Counted from the stretch's first letter, positions 18,792 through 28,282 are shown. The stretch: DNA of 64,000 nt from Metabacillus sediminilitoris (GCF_009720625.1 NZ_CP046266.1:1311501-1375500); one strand, 5' to 3'. Numbers and translations: made by a program. The notes: generated by a model from the sequence alone, not told the origin.

Positions 18792-19817
18792 ATGTCTACA
18801 ATGAAAGCAGGATTGTACATCTCTGAAAAAAATGTCATCGTGGGGAGCTTGGAAAAACCAACTTTAAATCAGGGAGAAGCACTTATAAAGGTATCCGCCG
18901 CGGGTATTTGCGGCACGGACATGATGATTTATTTTGGCAAGCATCCTAGAGCAAAAGCTCCACTTGCAATGGGGCATGAATTCAGTGGAGTGATTGAAGA
19001 GATAAACGGTGAGTCTACTTTTAAACTAGGTGATAGAATCGTTGTTGAACCAACAATAAGCTGTGGCAAGTGTGATGCTTGTTTATCAGGTAATTCACAT
19101 GTTTGTAAAACGCTTGGATTGATCGGAATTGATTTTCATGGCGGATTTGCTGAATATGTAACTGTTCCATTACATCGTCTACATAAAATACCTGAAACAT
19201 TATCTGATGATCATGCTGCTTTAGCAGAACCTGTCGCAGTAGGGATACATACAGTTCGACGTTCGAATATGAAAGTAGGAGATACTGTTGTTGTACTAGG
19301 AGCAGGCCCGATTGGGCTATTGATTGCCTTAACAGCAAAAATAGCAGGAGCAGATAAAATATATATTTCTGATATTAGTCCATATCGTTTAGGCAAAGCA
19401 GAAGAACTTGGTTTTATTGCATTAAATGGAAATGAAGTTGATGTAGTAAAAGAAGTAATGGAAGCAACAAATGGAGTTGGTGCAGATGTTGTCTTTGAAG
19501 TTGCAGGAAATAACCTAACAGCTAATCAGATGATTCATGCATGTAGAACGCAAGGGCAAATCGTTGTTGTAAGCGTATACAAACAACCTCCGACTATTGA
19601 TCTTGCAGCCATGCATTTTCGGGAATTGTCGTTAACGACGACAAGATGTTATAGTCATTCAGATTTTGCAACAGCCGTCAGTATGATGGCAAGTGGAAAA
19701 ATCGATGTAACGCCATTTATTTCACATCAATTATCGCTTGATGAAATCGAAAAAGGATTTCAATTGATGATGAATCCAGATGAGTCTTTAAAAATCTTAA
19801 TTCTGCCAAATAAGTAA
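18792..19817 (+). CDS. Zinc-dependent alcohol dehydrogenase (sorbitol/idonate/threonine DH-like)
   Basis: A 341-residue medium-chain dehydrogenase. Catalytic zinc ligands are in 'GICGTDMMI' and 'MGHEFSG', the structural zinc Cys cluster is in CGKCDACLSGNSHVC, and the Rossmann motif is 'VVLGAGPIGLLIAL'. It would oxidise a polyol, sugar acid or amino alcohol with NAD. It is 13 bases before a KduD/IdnO-like SDR; such pairs are known for idonate/5-keto-gluconate metabolism, which is one possible role. AAGGAGG lies eight to fourteen bases upstream of the start. Confidence 0.88.
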   Translation: MSTMKAGLYISEKNVIVGSLEKPTLNQGEALIKVSAAGICGTDMMIYFGKHPRAKAPLAMGHEFSGVIEEINGESTFKLGDRIVVEPTISCGKCDACLSGNSHVCKTLGLIGIDFHGGFAEYVTVPLHRLHKIPETLSDDHAALAEPVAVGIHTVRRSNMKVGDTVVVLGAGPIGLLIALTAKIAGADKIYISDISPYRLGKAEELGFIALNGNEVDVVKEVMEATNGVGADVVFEVAGNNLTANQMIHACRTQGQIVVVSVYKQPPTIDLAAMHFRELSLTTTRCYSHSDFATAVSMMASGKIDVTPFISHQLSLDEIEKGFQLMMNPDESLKILILPNK

Positions 19818-19830
19818 GGAGGAGTACCAG

Positions 19831-20580
19831 ATGTTTCGATTAGATGGGAAAGTAGCTGCTATAACTGGGGCAACAAGAGGGATTGGGAGACAAATGGCGA
19901 TCGCATTAGCGGAAGCAGGGGCTACAGTAGCATTGCTTCAACGAAATGTGGAGGATCAATCTATTCAAAAGGAAATTGAGGCAATGGGCCAAAAGAGTAT
20001 CATTGTTGCATGTGATTTAGAAGATCAAGAACAAGTAAAAGCAGCTATACCTACTGTTGTAAATGTACTTGGGCAAATAGATATTCTTGTCAATAATGCT
20101 GGTATTCAACGACGCTCACCATCTGTTTCATTTTCTGAAAGTGATTGGGATGATGTCATCAATGTGAATTTAAAATGTGTGTGGCTTTTATGTCAAGAAG
20201 CTGGTAAATATATGGTGCCTCAGGGAAAAGGGAAAATCATTAATATGGCATCTTTACTATCATTTCAGGGCGGCTTAACAGTACCGGCTTATGCGGCGGC
20301 AAAGGGTGGAGTTGCACAATTAACAAAAGCGTTATCAAATGAATGGGCAAAAGAAAATGTCAATGTCAATGCGATTGTACCAGGCTATATTGCAACAGAT
20401 ATGAATGAGGCGCTCCTGCAGGATGAAACCCGAAACCGGCAAATTCTCGAGCGGATACCTGCAGGACGCTGGGGGACTGCTGAAGATTTTATGGGAACGG
20501 TTGTCTTCTTAGCATCTGATGCATCAAATTATATCCATGGCCATTTATTAGCAGTTGATGGTGGCTGGTTAGGCAGATAA
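19831..20580 (+). CDS. SDR oxidoreductase, KduD/gluconate 5-dehydrogenase-like
   Basis: A 249-residue SDR with 'AITGATRGIGRQMA' for cofactor binding, NNAG, catalytic Ser in 'INMASLLS' and the YxxxK pair in 'VPAYAAAKGG'. The opening 'FRLDGKVAAITGATRGIG' and the 'PGYIATDMNEAL' loop are most like 2-deoxy-D-gluconate 3-dehydrogenase (KduD) or gluconate 5-dehydrogenase. It probably works with the zinc dehydrogenase on a keto-sugar acid. The exact substrate is unknown. Confidence 0.85.
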   Translation: MFRLDGKVAAITGATRGIGRQMAIALAEAGATVALLQRNVEDQSIQKEIEAMGQKSIIVACDLEDQEQVKAAIPTVVNVLGQIDILVNNAGIQRRSPSVSFSESDWDDVINVNLKCVWLLCQEAGKYMVPQGKGKIINMASLLSFQGGLTVPAYAAAKGGVAQLTKALSNEWAKENVNVNAIVPGYIATDMNEALLQDETRNRQILERIPAGRWGTAEDFMGTVVFLASDASNYIHGHLLAVDGGWLGR

Positions 20581-20671
20581 GATGACACCTGTTCAATCAA
20601 TTGTATATAGATTTAGGAATAAGCATTCAATTGTTTGAACGTTATTCTGTTAGCACGTTTACTTATAACTT

Positions 20672-20708
20672 AGACCACTAACCATTATAGAAGGAAGTGG
20701 TCTTTTTA
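20672..20708 (+). terminator. Rho-independent terminator after the SDR gene
   Basis: AGACCACT at 20672-20679 pairs with AGTGGTCT at 20696-20703, followed by T5. Confidence 0.7.
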
Positions 20709-20780
20709 ATAGTTTTGTTAGCTGTAAGAGTATATGTTTTTAATTTGTAAATTTAACATATACAGTTCATGTTGTCATGA

Positions 20781-20818
20781 AACCTCATCTATATGAGGAG
20801 ATGGGGTTATTTTTTTTA
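20781..20818 (+). terminator. Second hairpin with long T run
   Basis: AACCTCATCT at 20781-20790 pairs with AGATGGGGTT at 20799-20808 (one G-U pair), followed by a T-rich tract. It may be a back-up terminator. Apart from the three hairpins, the 20581-20907 gap shows no gene. Confidence 0.6.
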
Positions 20819-20828
20819 TTTATAAAAA

Positions 20829-20861
20829 GAAGATGATCCTGTCCAATACAGAATCATCTTC
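20829..20861 (-). terminator. Terminator of the PTS-like gene
   Basis: GAAGATGAT and ATCATCTTC form a nine-base-pair stem; read on the minus strand it is followed by CTTTTTATA. It lies 47 bases beyond the stop of the PTS-like gene. Confidence 0.65.
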
Positions 20862-20907
20862 ATCTATTGATTTCATTTTAAATGTCATTTTCTCATTCAC
20901 TTTTGTC

Positions 20908-22506
20908 TTAAACTGTTAATTTCAGCAGAGCATCCTTTTGTTGAACAGTAGTGCTTTTTGAAGGTTTAACATCGAGATATTCTTCAGTATTTGTAATGAC
21001 GATCGGTGTCGTTGTTTCGTATCCAGATGATTTGATCTTTTCTAAGTCGAATTCGATGAGTATGTCACCTTGTTTTACTCTATCTCCTTGCTTGACATGT
21101 GAGGTGAAATACTCACCTTTCAATTTCACGGTATCGAGGCCAATATAAATTAATATTTCAGCACCGTCATCAGAGGTCACCCCAATTGCGTGTCCTGTGG
21201 GGAATTGTGTGGTGATTACACCATCAACAGGTGAAACGACTTCACCAGTTTCAGGCTCAATGGCAATCCCTTTTCCGACTGTTTCAGTTGCAAAAAGTGG
21301 ATCCTGAATGGTAGCTAATGATACTACATTTCCCCGTATTGGGCTTCCAATTGTCTCAGGTTTTACATTCACATAAATACGCTTGTAATTTTTATTTATT
21401 TTTACATTTGTGTTTTTACCTTCATATCCGAATAGGTATGTTAAAACAAATCCTAGGACAAATGAGATTCCGATACCGATCACAAATAACCCAATTGGTG
21501 CAAAGGCTGGAATTGATAACACACTTGGAAGCACAAAATCATTCATGACAACACCTAAGCTTCCATTAATGGCACCACCAACAGCCGATGCAATGATGAC
21601 ATATATCATTGTCCGTCTAAAGCGCAGAATAATTCCATAATTAATCGCTTCAGTTGTTCCAGCCAAAGCTCCGGGAACGATTCCACTTGCAGCAAGAGCT
21701 TTTAAATCTTTATCTTTTGTTTTCAAAAGAACGGCTATTCCGATCCCAACTTGTGCAAAAGGAGCTGCTGCAGCCATAGCAATGATTGGATCAGGGCCTG
21801 TCGCAAGGTTTGCGATCGCAAGGGGAATGACTGTCCAGTGCAATCCCATAATTGTTAAGAAAGTCCAGGAAGCACCTAAAACAGCCCCAGCTAAAAGTCC
21901 GCTTTTATCACTTAAGAAATTAATAATTGAACCAAGTCCTTCGCCAAGCAGTGTACCGATAGGACCAAAGATAAGCATTGTTAGCGGGACAAGTATTAGT
22001 AGCGAAATCATTGGGTTAATAAACATTTGAATGTCTTTATAAATGAACTTTTTCAGTAATTTATCTAATCCTGCATAAACAAATATTGCAATAAAGATAG
22101 GAAATACAGTAGAAGAATAGTCAGCTAATAAAACAGGAAATCCTAAAAAATCGATCGTTTTAACATCATTTTCTACAAGGTGTAAAATTTCAGGAGTTAG
22201 GATCGAAGCACCGATCACTCCTCCGACATATCCATTTGCACCAAGCTTAAGTGCAATTGATATTCCTAGAAATACCGGTAAGAAGTGGAAAATTGCATCC
22301 CCTGCAGCGGATAAAATGATATAAGTACCGCTTTCAGGTGACAGCCAACCTAATGTGGTTAAAACAGATAATAATGCTTTTAAGAGTCCCGCTCCGGCAA
22401 GAACACCAATAATAGGGGCGAAACTTCCTGAAATGACTCCTAAAACTTTAGACATCGCTGATTCTTTTTTTTCTTTATTCGGTTGAACTTGATTTTGTGT
22501 ACTCAT
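20908..22506 (-). CDS. PTS-like EIIC-EIIA permease without IIB and with the IIA phospho-His replaced by Tyr
   Basis: A 532-residue protein of the glucose/beta-glucoside PTS superfamily. After a ~20-residue polar start the IIC membrane domain begins at once, with 'GLHWTVIP' and a variant of the GITEPAIYG motif (GTTEAINYG). The C-terminal ~150 residues are a IIA-Glc domain. There is no IIB domain with its phospho-Cys. In IIA, the first active-site His is kept (His 439 in GHAIG), but the position 15 residues later, phosphorylated His 90 in E. coli IIA-Glc, is Tyr 454 (codon TAT at 21145-21147, in EILIYIGLDTV). Other IIA motifs are intact. It therefore seems unable to pass phosphate to its sugar and may be a facilitator or regulator. 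It is divergent from an AraC gene and near a beta-glucuronidase gene. Confidence 0.88.
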   Translation of the reverse strand: MSTQNQVQPNKEKKESAMSKVLGVISGSFAPIIGVLAGAGLLKALLSVLTTLGWLSPESGTYIILSAAGDAIFHFLPVFLGISIALKLGANGYVGGVIGASILTPEILHLVENDVKTIDFLGFPVLLADYSSTVFPIFIAIFVYAGLDKLLKKFIYKDIQMFINPMISLLILVPLTMLIFGPIGTLLGEGLGSIINFLSDKSGLLAGAVLGASWTFLTIMGLHWTVIPLAIANLATGPDPIIAMAAAAPFAQVGIGIAVLLKTKDKDLKALAASGIVPGALAGTTEAINYGIILRFRRTMIYVIIASAVGGAINGSLGVVMNDFVLPSVLSIPAFAPIGLFVIGIGISFVLGFVLTYLFGYEGKNTNVKINKNYKRIYVNVKPETIGSPIRGNVVSLATIQDPLFATETVGKGIAIEPETGEVVSPVDGVITTQFPTGHAIGVTSDDGAEILIYIGLDTVKLKGEYFTSHVKQGDRVKQGDILIEFDLEKIKSSGYETTTPIVITNTEEYLDVKPSKSTTVQQKDALLKLTV

Positions 22507-22633
22507 TGTTGTTCTCCTCTAACTTATTTTTCTTTTCTCGTTCAAATTGAAAGATCATTTTATCTTTTGCGTTCATTTTGCAATTTATAATTTTGATTGA
22601 TATAAAGCTTTCTTATTTAGCTTTTTCACTCTT

Positions 22634-22647
22634 ATCTAGCGCTTTCA
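22634..22647 (-). promoter_or_regulatory. Candidate cre site
   Basis: On the minus strand TGAAAGCGCTAGAT matches the cre consensus at 13 of 14 positions. It lies in the 301-base divergent region between the PTS-like gene and the AraC gene, suggesting carbon catabolite control of one or both. No other clear site was found in that region. Confidence 0.5.
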
Positions 22648-22807
22648 TTTTTTGCTGATATTCAATATAACCGAGAAACTAAAGCTGGGTAAGCACTGGT
22701 ATGGTATTATTATAAATAACAGCCGTGAAACTCGTTAGGATTATCTTGACATTATCAGGATAAAAATCATTTTTTTAATATAGATCTGTTTCTTGGAGGA
22801 AGAGAGT

Positions 22808-24019
22808 ATGGAACAATCTAAAATCATTTCTACAGCAATGAAAATCCATCATGTTACCAATTTAAATACATATGTATTAGATGGGAATGGAGAGTTTTTG
22901 TACCAGCATGAAATCATTTCGGTCCCAACATTTATGCCTGGTTCAGGGAATGAAGATATTTTGTATTTGTTTGAAAAAATGAAAGGTGAAGAAGAGAAGT
23001 TATATTCCTATATTAATCATTGGAATTTACACTATTTTGGATATACCTTCTTCGTTAAGAATGAAGGATTCACAATCATCATCGGTCCATATCTTGAAAC
23101 ACAACCTAATTTATATAGTTTATCAAGGGAATATCATCTCAGTAGCATCCAAAGTGAGAATTTAAAAGTTGTTTGCGATAAAATCTATGTCCTAACGGAA
23201 GAACAAGCTAGCAGTTTTGCAAGCTTTCTACAGCAGTTTAAATCAATGACCGAACAGGAGACGACGCCTCGAACCATCGTTTCTGATCAAAACAAACGTT
23301 CTATTTATATAAAGTCTGATAACATCACCTTGGATGAGGAAGCTGAACTTGTTAAAGTCCGGTATAAGACTGAAAAGGATTTTATGCATGCTGTTGAACA
23401 AGGTGATAAAATTGCAGCATTAAAACTGATTAATTCAAGCAATATGCTGTTCTATTTTTCGGAACGCTTTCCAAATCAGCCCCTTCGCAGTCAGAGAAAT
23501 GTTGCCATCGTGCTCAATACACTTTTACGTATATCAGCAAGAAATAGCAATGTACCTGCTATTATCATCCATCGTATTTCTGAAAAATATGCTTATGAAA
23601 TTGAAAATACTAATCAATTAGCAGAACTTCAACTCTTAAAAGATCGCATGATAGAGGAGTATTGTGATTTAGTACTTGAAAACTCATTAAGAAAGTATTC
23701 AACCATGACACAAAAAGTTATTGAACACTTACTAAGCTTCTATGATAAACAAATGAATAAAGATGAATTAGCGGAGCTCTTATCTACACACCCAAGCCAT
23801 CTATCCCGAAAATTCAAAGAAGAAACAAAGATGACAATCACTGCTTATCAGCAAATGTTACGTATAAAAAAAGCCAAACATCTATTAAAAACTGAGAACT
23901 TATCGGTTGAGGAAATTGCGTGGATCATTGGGTATGATGACCCATCTTACTTTGCAAGAGTTTTTAAAAAAGAGACAGGCATGACACCAACACAATTTCG
24001 GGATGGCGATGAACAATAA
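22808..24019 (+). CDS. AraC-family transcriptional regulator
   Basis: A 403-residue regulator. The N-terminal ~280 residues are a large sensory part (YsiQ/YSIRK-type regulators have a similar layout), and the C-terminal ~100 residues hold two helix-turn-helix motifs ('KDELAELLSTHPSHLSRKF' and 'VEEIAWIIGYDDPSYFARVF'). The ATG at 22808 follows TTGGAGGAAGAG; the in-frame TTG at 22793 overlaps that site. It is divergent from the PTS-like gene and convergent with the beta-glucuronidase gene, so it probably activates one or both in response to a glycoside. Confidence 0.85.
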   Translation: MEQSKIISTAMKIHHVTNLNTYVLDGNGEFLYQHEIISVPTFMPGSGNEDILYLFEKMKGEEEKLYSYINHWNLHYFGYTFFVKNEGFTIIIGPYLETQPNLYSLSREYHLSSIQSENLKVVCDKIYVLTEEQASSFASFLQQFKSMTEQETTPRTIVSDQNKRSIYIKSDNITLDEEAELVKVRYKTEKDFMHAVEQGDKIAALKLINSSNMLFYFSERFPNQPLRSQRNVAIVLNTLLRISARNSNVPAIIIHRISEKYAYEIENTNQLAELQLLKDRMIEEYCDLVLENSLRKYSTMTQKVIEHLLSFYDKQMNKDELAELLSTHPSHLSRKFKEETKMTITAYQQMLRIKKAKHLLKTENLSVEEIAWIIGYDDPSYFARVFKKETGMTPTQFRDGDEQ

Positions 24020-24020
24020 G

Positions 24021-24050
24021 AAAAGCTGGCCTTTTGGAGAGGCCAGCTTT
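24021..24050. terminator. Bidirectional terminator between AraC and beta-glucuronidase genes
   Basis: AAAGCTGGCCT and AGGCCAGCTTT form an 11-base-pair stem with A and T tracts on the two sides, in the 35-base gap between convergent genes. Confidence 0.75.
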
Positions 24051-24054
24051 AGTA

Positions 24055-25863
24055 TTAACCCTTATAACCGAAATTAGGTATGTTTGTCCAACGTTTACGG
24101 AATTCATGTGCAACTGATTTTGGTTTGCGGTCACGTGTGAATACACCTTTTTTATTTCCTTGAACACGCATGACACCTTGGCTTGTTCCAAAGTCTGCAA
24201 AGTTCCAAGCCTGTTCACCAATAAAGTTTTCAAATTCATCAAATACTTCATGGTTTGCATGATAATATTCAATTTGATATTCCTCTGTAAACATAACAGG
24301 ATCGATATCATGGAAACCAGCTACCGTATCAGCCCCGTATTCTGTTATCATAATTGGCTTTCCTGGACAACGCTTATTCCACTCATTAAATTCTTTGCGT
24401 AGATGTACTTTAGCAGCTTCAAGATTACCGCCATCAAAATACCATCCATTGTAACGATTTAATGCGATGACATCACATAGCTCTGCTACTTGATCTGTTT
24501 CAGGTGTTGCCATTACAAATAAGACAATTGTAACTGGGCGTTTTTGCGGATCTAGTTCTTTTGTTAATTCAACAAGAGGTTTAAAGTATTCATATGCACC
24601 TTTTTCTTCTGTTGCTGCTTCATTTGCAACAGACCACATTACAACTGATGGATGATTTTTATCACGAGCAATCAGGTCTCGCAACACATCTTGATGATGC
24701 TCAAAGGTTTGTATTTTTTCCCATGTACTAACTCTTTCAGAACCTGCCCCTAAACCAGTCGTTGCCATAAAGTTTAAATGAACGCCAACAGCAGGAGTTT
24801 CATCAATGACTACTAATCCTTCACGGTCTGCTAGTCGCATTAATTCTTCAGAATATGGATAGTGTGCTGTACGGAAGGAGTTAGCACCAATCCATTTTAA
24901 AATATTGAAATCCATGATGTTTGCTGCTTCATTGAAGCCTCTTCCATTGATTGGCGTATCCTCATGTTTTCCAAATCCTTTGAAATAAAACGACTTGTTA
25001 TTAATGAAAAATTTCCCATCAGTTACTTCGACTGTTCGAACGCCAAATGGCTCTTCATAGACATCAACGGTTTGTCCGCCGTTCATTGCCTCTACTTTAA
25101 GGTGATAAAGATAAGCATTTAATGGCTCCCAAAGGTTTACGTTTGGGATGTCAATAGTACCTGAAGTGCCTTCAATTGATGTGACAACTTTACCGTCTTC
25201 ATCAACTACACTAACTTTTACAGTTTCAGCATTTCCTTGAACATCTATTTTATAGTCAACAGTTCCAGTCGTACCGTTAAAACCTGTTACAATCGTTACA
25301 TCTTTCATATATGTTGATGGTGTTGTATAAATTTTTACGGGACGATGTAAGCCAGCATAGTTAAAGAAATCAAAATTAGGGTTGTTGCGAATCACTTTTC
25401 CTAATCCTTCTTCTTCTTTTTCAGTGTAAAGTCCAACTGGAAGGGTAGATTCGTCTAAAATATTATCAACAGCAACAGTCACTCTATTTTTACCTTTTTT
25501 TAAGTTGTTATTAATTTCAGCTTCAAATGGTAGAAATCCGCCTTTATGTTCGGTAACTAATTCACCGTTTACGTAAACTTTTGCTTTGTGTGTTGCAGAA
25601 CCAAAACGTAATACAATTCGCTGGTCTTTTAAGTAAGCTGGTATGACAAATTCACGCTCATACCAAACATAGCCGATGTGATTTCTAATTTCTCTTGTCA
25701 CACCAATATCATTATAAGATGAAGGGACAGCCATTGGCATGGTATCTGTTAGTTTTGACTCATACCATTTTTCTTCAAAGCCTTTGCCGCTATCTAATTT
25801 AAAATTCCAGATTCCATTTAAATCTATAACTCCACGAGTTTCTGTATGAATCGGATATAACAT
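24055..25863 (-). CDS. uidA: Beta-glucuronidase (GH2)
   Basis: A 602-residue family 2 enzyme, close to the 603 residues of E. coli UidA. It has an N-terminal sugar-binding jelly roll ('[11 protein letters not shown]'), an immunoglobulin-like domain, and a TIM barrel with acid/base Glu 415 ([10 protein letters not shown]) and nucleophile Glu 508 (ITEYGAD). The barrel also has '[11 protein letters not shown]', typical of glucuronidases. There is no signal peptide, so it hydrolyses imported, unphosphorylated glucuronides in the cytoplasm. The ATG at 25863 is eight bases after AAAGGAG; an in-frame GTG at 25872 overlaps that site. A PTS that phosphorylated its cargo would not suit this enzyme. Confidence 0.9.
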   Translation of the reverse strand: MLYPIHTETRGVIDLNGIWNFKLDSGKGFEEKWYESKLTDTMPMAVPSSYNDIGVTREIRNHIGYVWYEREFVIPAYLKDQRIVLRFGSATHKAKVYVNGELVTEHKGGFLPFEAEINNNLKKGKNRVTVAVDNILDESTLPVGLYTEKEEEGLGKVIRNNPNFDFFNYAGLHRPVKIYTTPSTYMKDVTIVTGFNGTTGTVDYKIDVQGNAETVKVSVVDEDGKVVTSIEGTSGTIDIPNVNLWEPLNAYLYHLKVEAMNGGQTVDVYEEPFGVRTVEVTDGKFFINNKSFYFKGFGKHEDTPINGRGFNEAANIMDFNILKWIGANSFRTAHYPYSEELMRLADREGLVVIDETPAVGVHLNFMATTGLGAGSERVSTWEKIQTFEHHQDVLRDLIARDKNHPSVVMWSVANEAATEEKGAYEYFKPLVELTKELDPQKRPVTIVLFVMATPETDQVAELCDVIALNRYNGWYFDGGNLEAAKVHLRKEFNEWNKRCPGKPIMITEYGADTVAGFHDIDPVMFTEEYQIEYYHANHEVFDEFENFIGEQAWNFADFGTSQGVMRVQGNKKGVFTRDRKPKSVAHEFRKRWTNIPNFGYKG

Positions 25864-25882
25864 GGATAACACTCCTTTTGGA

Positions 25883-25900
25883 TGTAAGTGGTTACACTTA
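25883..25900 (-). promoter_or_regulatory. Inverted repeat upstream of beta-glucuronidase gene
   Basis: TAAGTG and CACTTA flank GTTA at 25885-25900, directly before the ribosome binding site; the minus strand also reads TGTAACCACTTACA, 12 of 14 matches to cre. It is a likely operator for a repressor or CcpA. Confidence 0.45.
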
Positions 25901-25975
25901 TTATTAACATAGATGTTTTTATCATAAAAGGATTATTGTTGCAAAATCAGGACTGGAATATTGCTTACACACAAA

Positions 25976-26006
25976 AAAAGACGTCCAATTCAATTGAACG
26001 TCTTTT
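25976..26006. terminator. Hairpin after the antiporter gene
   Basis: AAAAGACGT and ACGTCTTTT flank an AT-rich inner palindrome. The tracts of A and T allow termination in either direction; it lies 29 bases beyond the antiporter stop. Confidence 0.65.
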
Positions 26007-26034
26007 CAACATATACACATATGGGGTGTTTTTC

Positions 26035-27540
26035 TTATGACGATTTATTGACCTCTTGATAAACCTCGTGCCTTTTCTCCTCTAATAATTGTTTTAATCT
26101 TGGCTTGTTTTGTTTAGATGTTAAAAGATAGAGAAAATCCCCAGAATGAATGATTGTGTTTCCCATTGGTGTGACCACTTGGTCTTTGCGAATGATTACA
26201 TTAATAATGGCTCCTTCTGGAAAAGGAATGTCGAGTATTTTTTTCCCAACAAGTACTGAGTCTGAATTAATTTCAAATCCTACTATTTCCTTATTCGTTT
26301 TCCCAAGTGAAAGGAGTTCGAGTGCGTGAATTGGTGTGACCTTTTGCGGACCATTCAATTTAAGCTTCTCTGCTAAGTTTGTAACGGTTGCTCCTTGGAT
26401 TAAGCAACTAACGAGGACAACGAAAAAGACGACATTAAAGATCAGCTGACTTCCTTCAATATGTGCGAGCATTGGGAAGGTTGCCAGAACAATCGGTACT
26501 GAGCCTTTTAATCCTGCCCAAGATAAAAAGATTTTCTCTTTATGAGTATAGTTCATTTTAATTGTTGAAAGATAGACTGCAATTGGTCTTGCGATGAAAA
26601 TGAGAATGGCAGAGATTAACAGGCTTTTCCAACTAATATCCCAAGTAAAAAGTTCGGATGGAAAAACAAGTAGACCTAAGATAACAAACATGAGTATTTG
26701 CATTATCCATGCAAAACCTTCTGAAAAGCGAAAAATGGAATGTCTGTATACTATTTCGGCATTTCCAATGATGATTGCTAAGACATAAACGGCAAGTAGA
26801 CCACTTCCGTGTAAAAATGCGGTCAATCCGTAAGTTAAAAGGGCAAAAGCAAGTGCAAAAATCGGATAAAGGCCGCTTGAATCAAGATTTATTGAATTCA
26901 GAGCTTTAATTGCTAGTTTTCCAGCAATAAAACCAACTACAAGGCCAAGACCCATTTCAATAAAAAATGAACCAATGAGTGAAAAAATATTTGCATCAGG
27001 CAAGGTAATCAATTCAATCATTGCTACTGTCAAAAAGACAGCCATCGGATCGTTTGAGCCTGATTCAGCTTCTAAAGTGGTACTTATTCTATCTTTAATA
27101 TTCTGTCCTTTCAGTACTGCAAATACGGCTGCAGCATCAGTAGAGCCGACTATTGCTCCAAATAAAATGGCTTCGAGCCAGCCTAATTCAAGGATATATT
27201 TCGCTGCAACAGCTACAGTACCAGATGTTATTAAAACACCAATCGTTGCAAGGGAGAGGGAGGGCATAATAACAGGACGTAAAGAGGACCATTTTGTCTG
27301 CAATCCACCTTCGAATAAAATGATAACTAGGGCAAAAATGCCAACCATTTGTGCAAGTGCTGCATTATCAAAATAGACAATACCTAAAATATCACTACCC
27401 ATAATCATTCCAACTAACATAAACAACACAAGTGATGGAACTCCAAGTCTAGCGGAAAATTTTGTTGAAACGACTCCCATAATAAATAAAATGGCTGCAA
27501 GTAGAATAAACGCGTCGGTATGCAATTCTTCAGCAAACAT
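26035..27540 (-). CDS. K+/H+ antiporter, CPA1 family with TrkA-C domain (CvrA/NhaP2-like)
   Basis: A 501-residue protein with about 12-13 membrane segments of the Na+/H+ exchanger fold, including the ion-binding 'GSTDAAAVFAVL' and 'EAESGSNDPMAVFLTV' segments. The last ~90 residues form a soluble TrkA-C (RCK_C) domain ('GFEINSDSVLVGKKILDIPF'), typical of cell-volume or potassium antiporters. It would exchange cytoplasmic K+ or Na+ for protons. It is 18 bases downstream of the recombinase gene on the same strand, probably by chance. Confidence 0.88.
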   Translation of the reverse strand: MFAEELHTDAFILLAAILFIMGVVSTKFSARLGVPSLVLFMLVGMIMGSDILGIVYFDNAALAQMVGIFALVIILFEGGLQTKWSSLRPVIMPSLSLATIGVLITSGTVAVAAKYILELGWLEAILFGAIVGSTDAAAVFAVLKGQNIKDRISTTLEAESGSNDPMAVFLTVAMIELITLPDANIFSLIGSFFIEMGLGLVVGFIAGKLAIKALNSINLDSSGLYPIFALAFALLTYGLTAFLHGSGLLAVYVLAIIIGNAEIVYRHSIFRFSEGFAWIMQILMFVILGLLVFPSELFTWDISWKSLLISAILIFIARPIAVYLSTIKMNYTHKEKIFLSWAGLKGSVPIVLATFPMLAHIEGSQLIFNVVFFVVLVSCLIQGATVTNLAEKLKLNGPQKVTPIHALELLSLGKTNKEIVGFEINSDSVLVGKKILDIPFPEGAIINVIIRKDQVVTPMGNTIIHSGDFLYLLTSKQNKPRLKQLLEEKRHEVYQEVNKSS

Positions 27541-27558
27541 AATGAATCAACTCACTTT

Positions 27559-28119
27559 CTATAAATTCACGTCAAGCTTGATTTGGACAGAAGGCTCTTT
27601 TGTCACGCCTATATATTGTCTTGTTTCTGATGGGGTTATATGTTGTAGTCTTTTTTGAATGAGAGAAATCGCAATTCCCTTTTTATAAGCATGGTATCCA
27701 AATGTTTTACGGAGGGTATGTGTACCAATTGAACCGCTAATTCCAGCTTGTTTTGCCGCTTCATTAATAATGCGGTAGGCTTGCTGGCGAGTAATTGGCT
27801 CATTTGTTTTTCTGGATTTGAACAAATAATCATGTAACTGGAGTGATCCTTCTAACCTACAGGATTGTAATGATTCGCGGACATGTTTGTTTAAATAAAC
27901 TGGTGGATCTGTGTGTACGGAGGATTTCATAAAATGATAGATTTCATCTGTTTCTTCACAGATAAAATCCTTTACATATAAATGCAACAAGTCATAAATG
28001 CGGATCCCTGTATTAATTCCTAGCATAAACAGACAATAATCCCTTGCAGAACGGTTTTTTAAATAGGATTTAATTGTTAATAGCTGTTGTTCATCTTTAA
28101 TGGCTTCCACTGTTTTCAT
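27559..28119 (-). CDS. Small tyrosine recombinase/integrase (YoeC-like)
   Basis: A 186-residue protein that consists of little more than the catalytic domain of a tyrosine recombinase. Catalytic residues visible are Arg in GINTGIRIYDLL, His-xx-Arg in THTLRKTFGYHAYKKG, His in 'KRLQH' and the nucleophile Tyr in 'SETRQYIGV'. The N-terminal core-binding domain is absent, as in B. subtilis YoeC. A good AAGGAG site precedes the ATG. No att sites or phage genes adjoin it, so it may be a domesticated recombinase. Confidence 0.85.
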   Translation of the reverse strand: MKTVEAIKDEQQLLTIKSYLKNRSARDYCLFMLGINTGIRIYDLLHLYVKDFICEETDEIYHFMKSSVHTDPPVYLNKHVRESLQSCRLEGSLQLHDYLFKSRKTNEPITRQQAYRIINEAAKQAGISGSIGTHTLRKTFGYHAYKKGIAISLIQKRLQHITPSETRQYIGVTKEPSVQIKLDVNL

Positions 28120-28140
28120 CGTAAAAACTCCTTATGAAAT

Positions 28141-28161
28141 GTAACATAAATATATGTTAAC
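28141..28161 (-). promoter_or_regulatory. Imperfect palindrome upstream of the recombinase gene
   Basis: GTAACATA and TATGTTAAC form an inverted repeat 22 bases before the start codon. It may be an operator or, since recombinases bind such repeats, a crossover site. Confidence 0.3.
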
Positions 28162-28282
28162 ATAGGATTATGTAACAATAAAATGATTTGCTAATAAAAT
28201 TAACCTTTTTCTGAGATTCATCTAGCTATTTTAACCAATTAAACGACTTTTTACTTTTGGCTCTTTTCTAAGAGGAATATTA

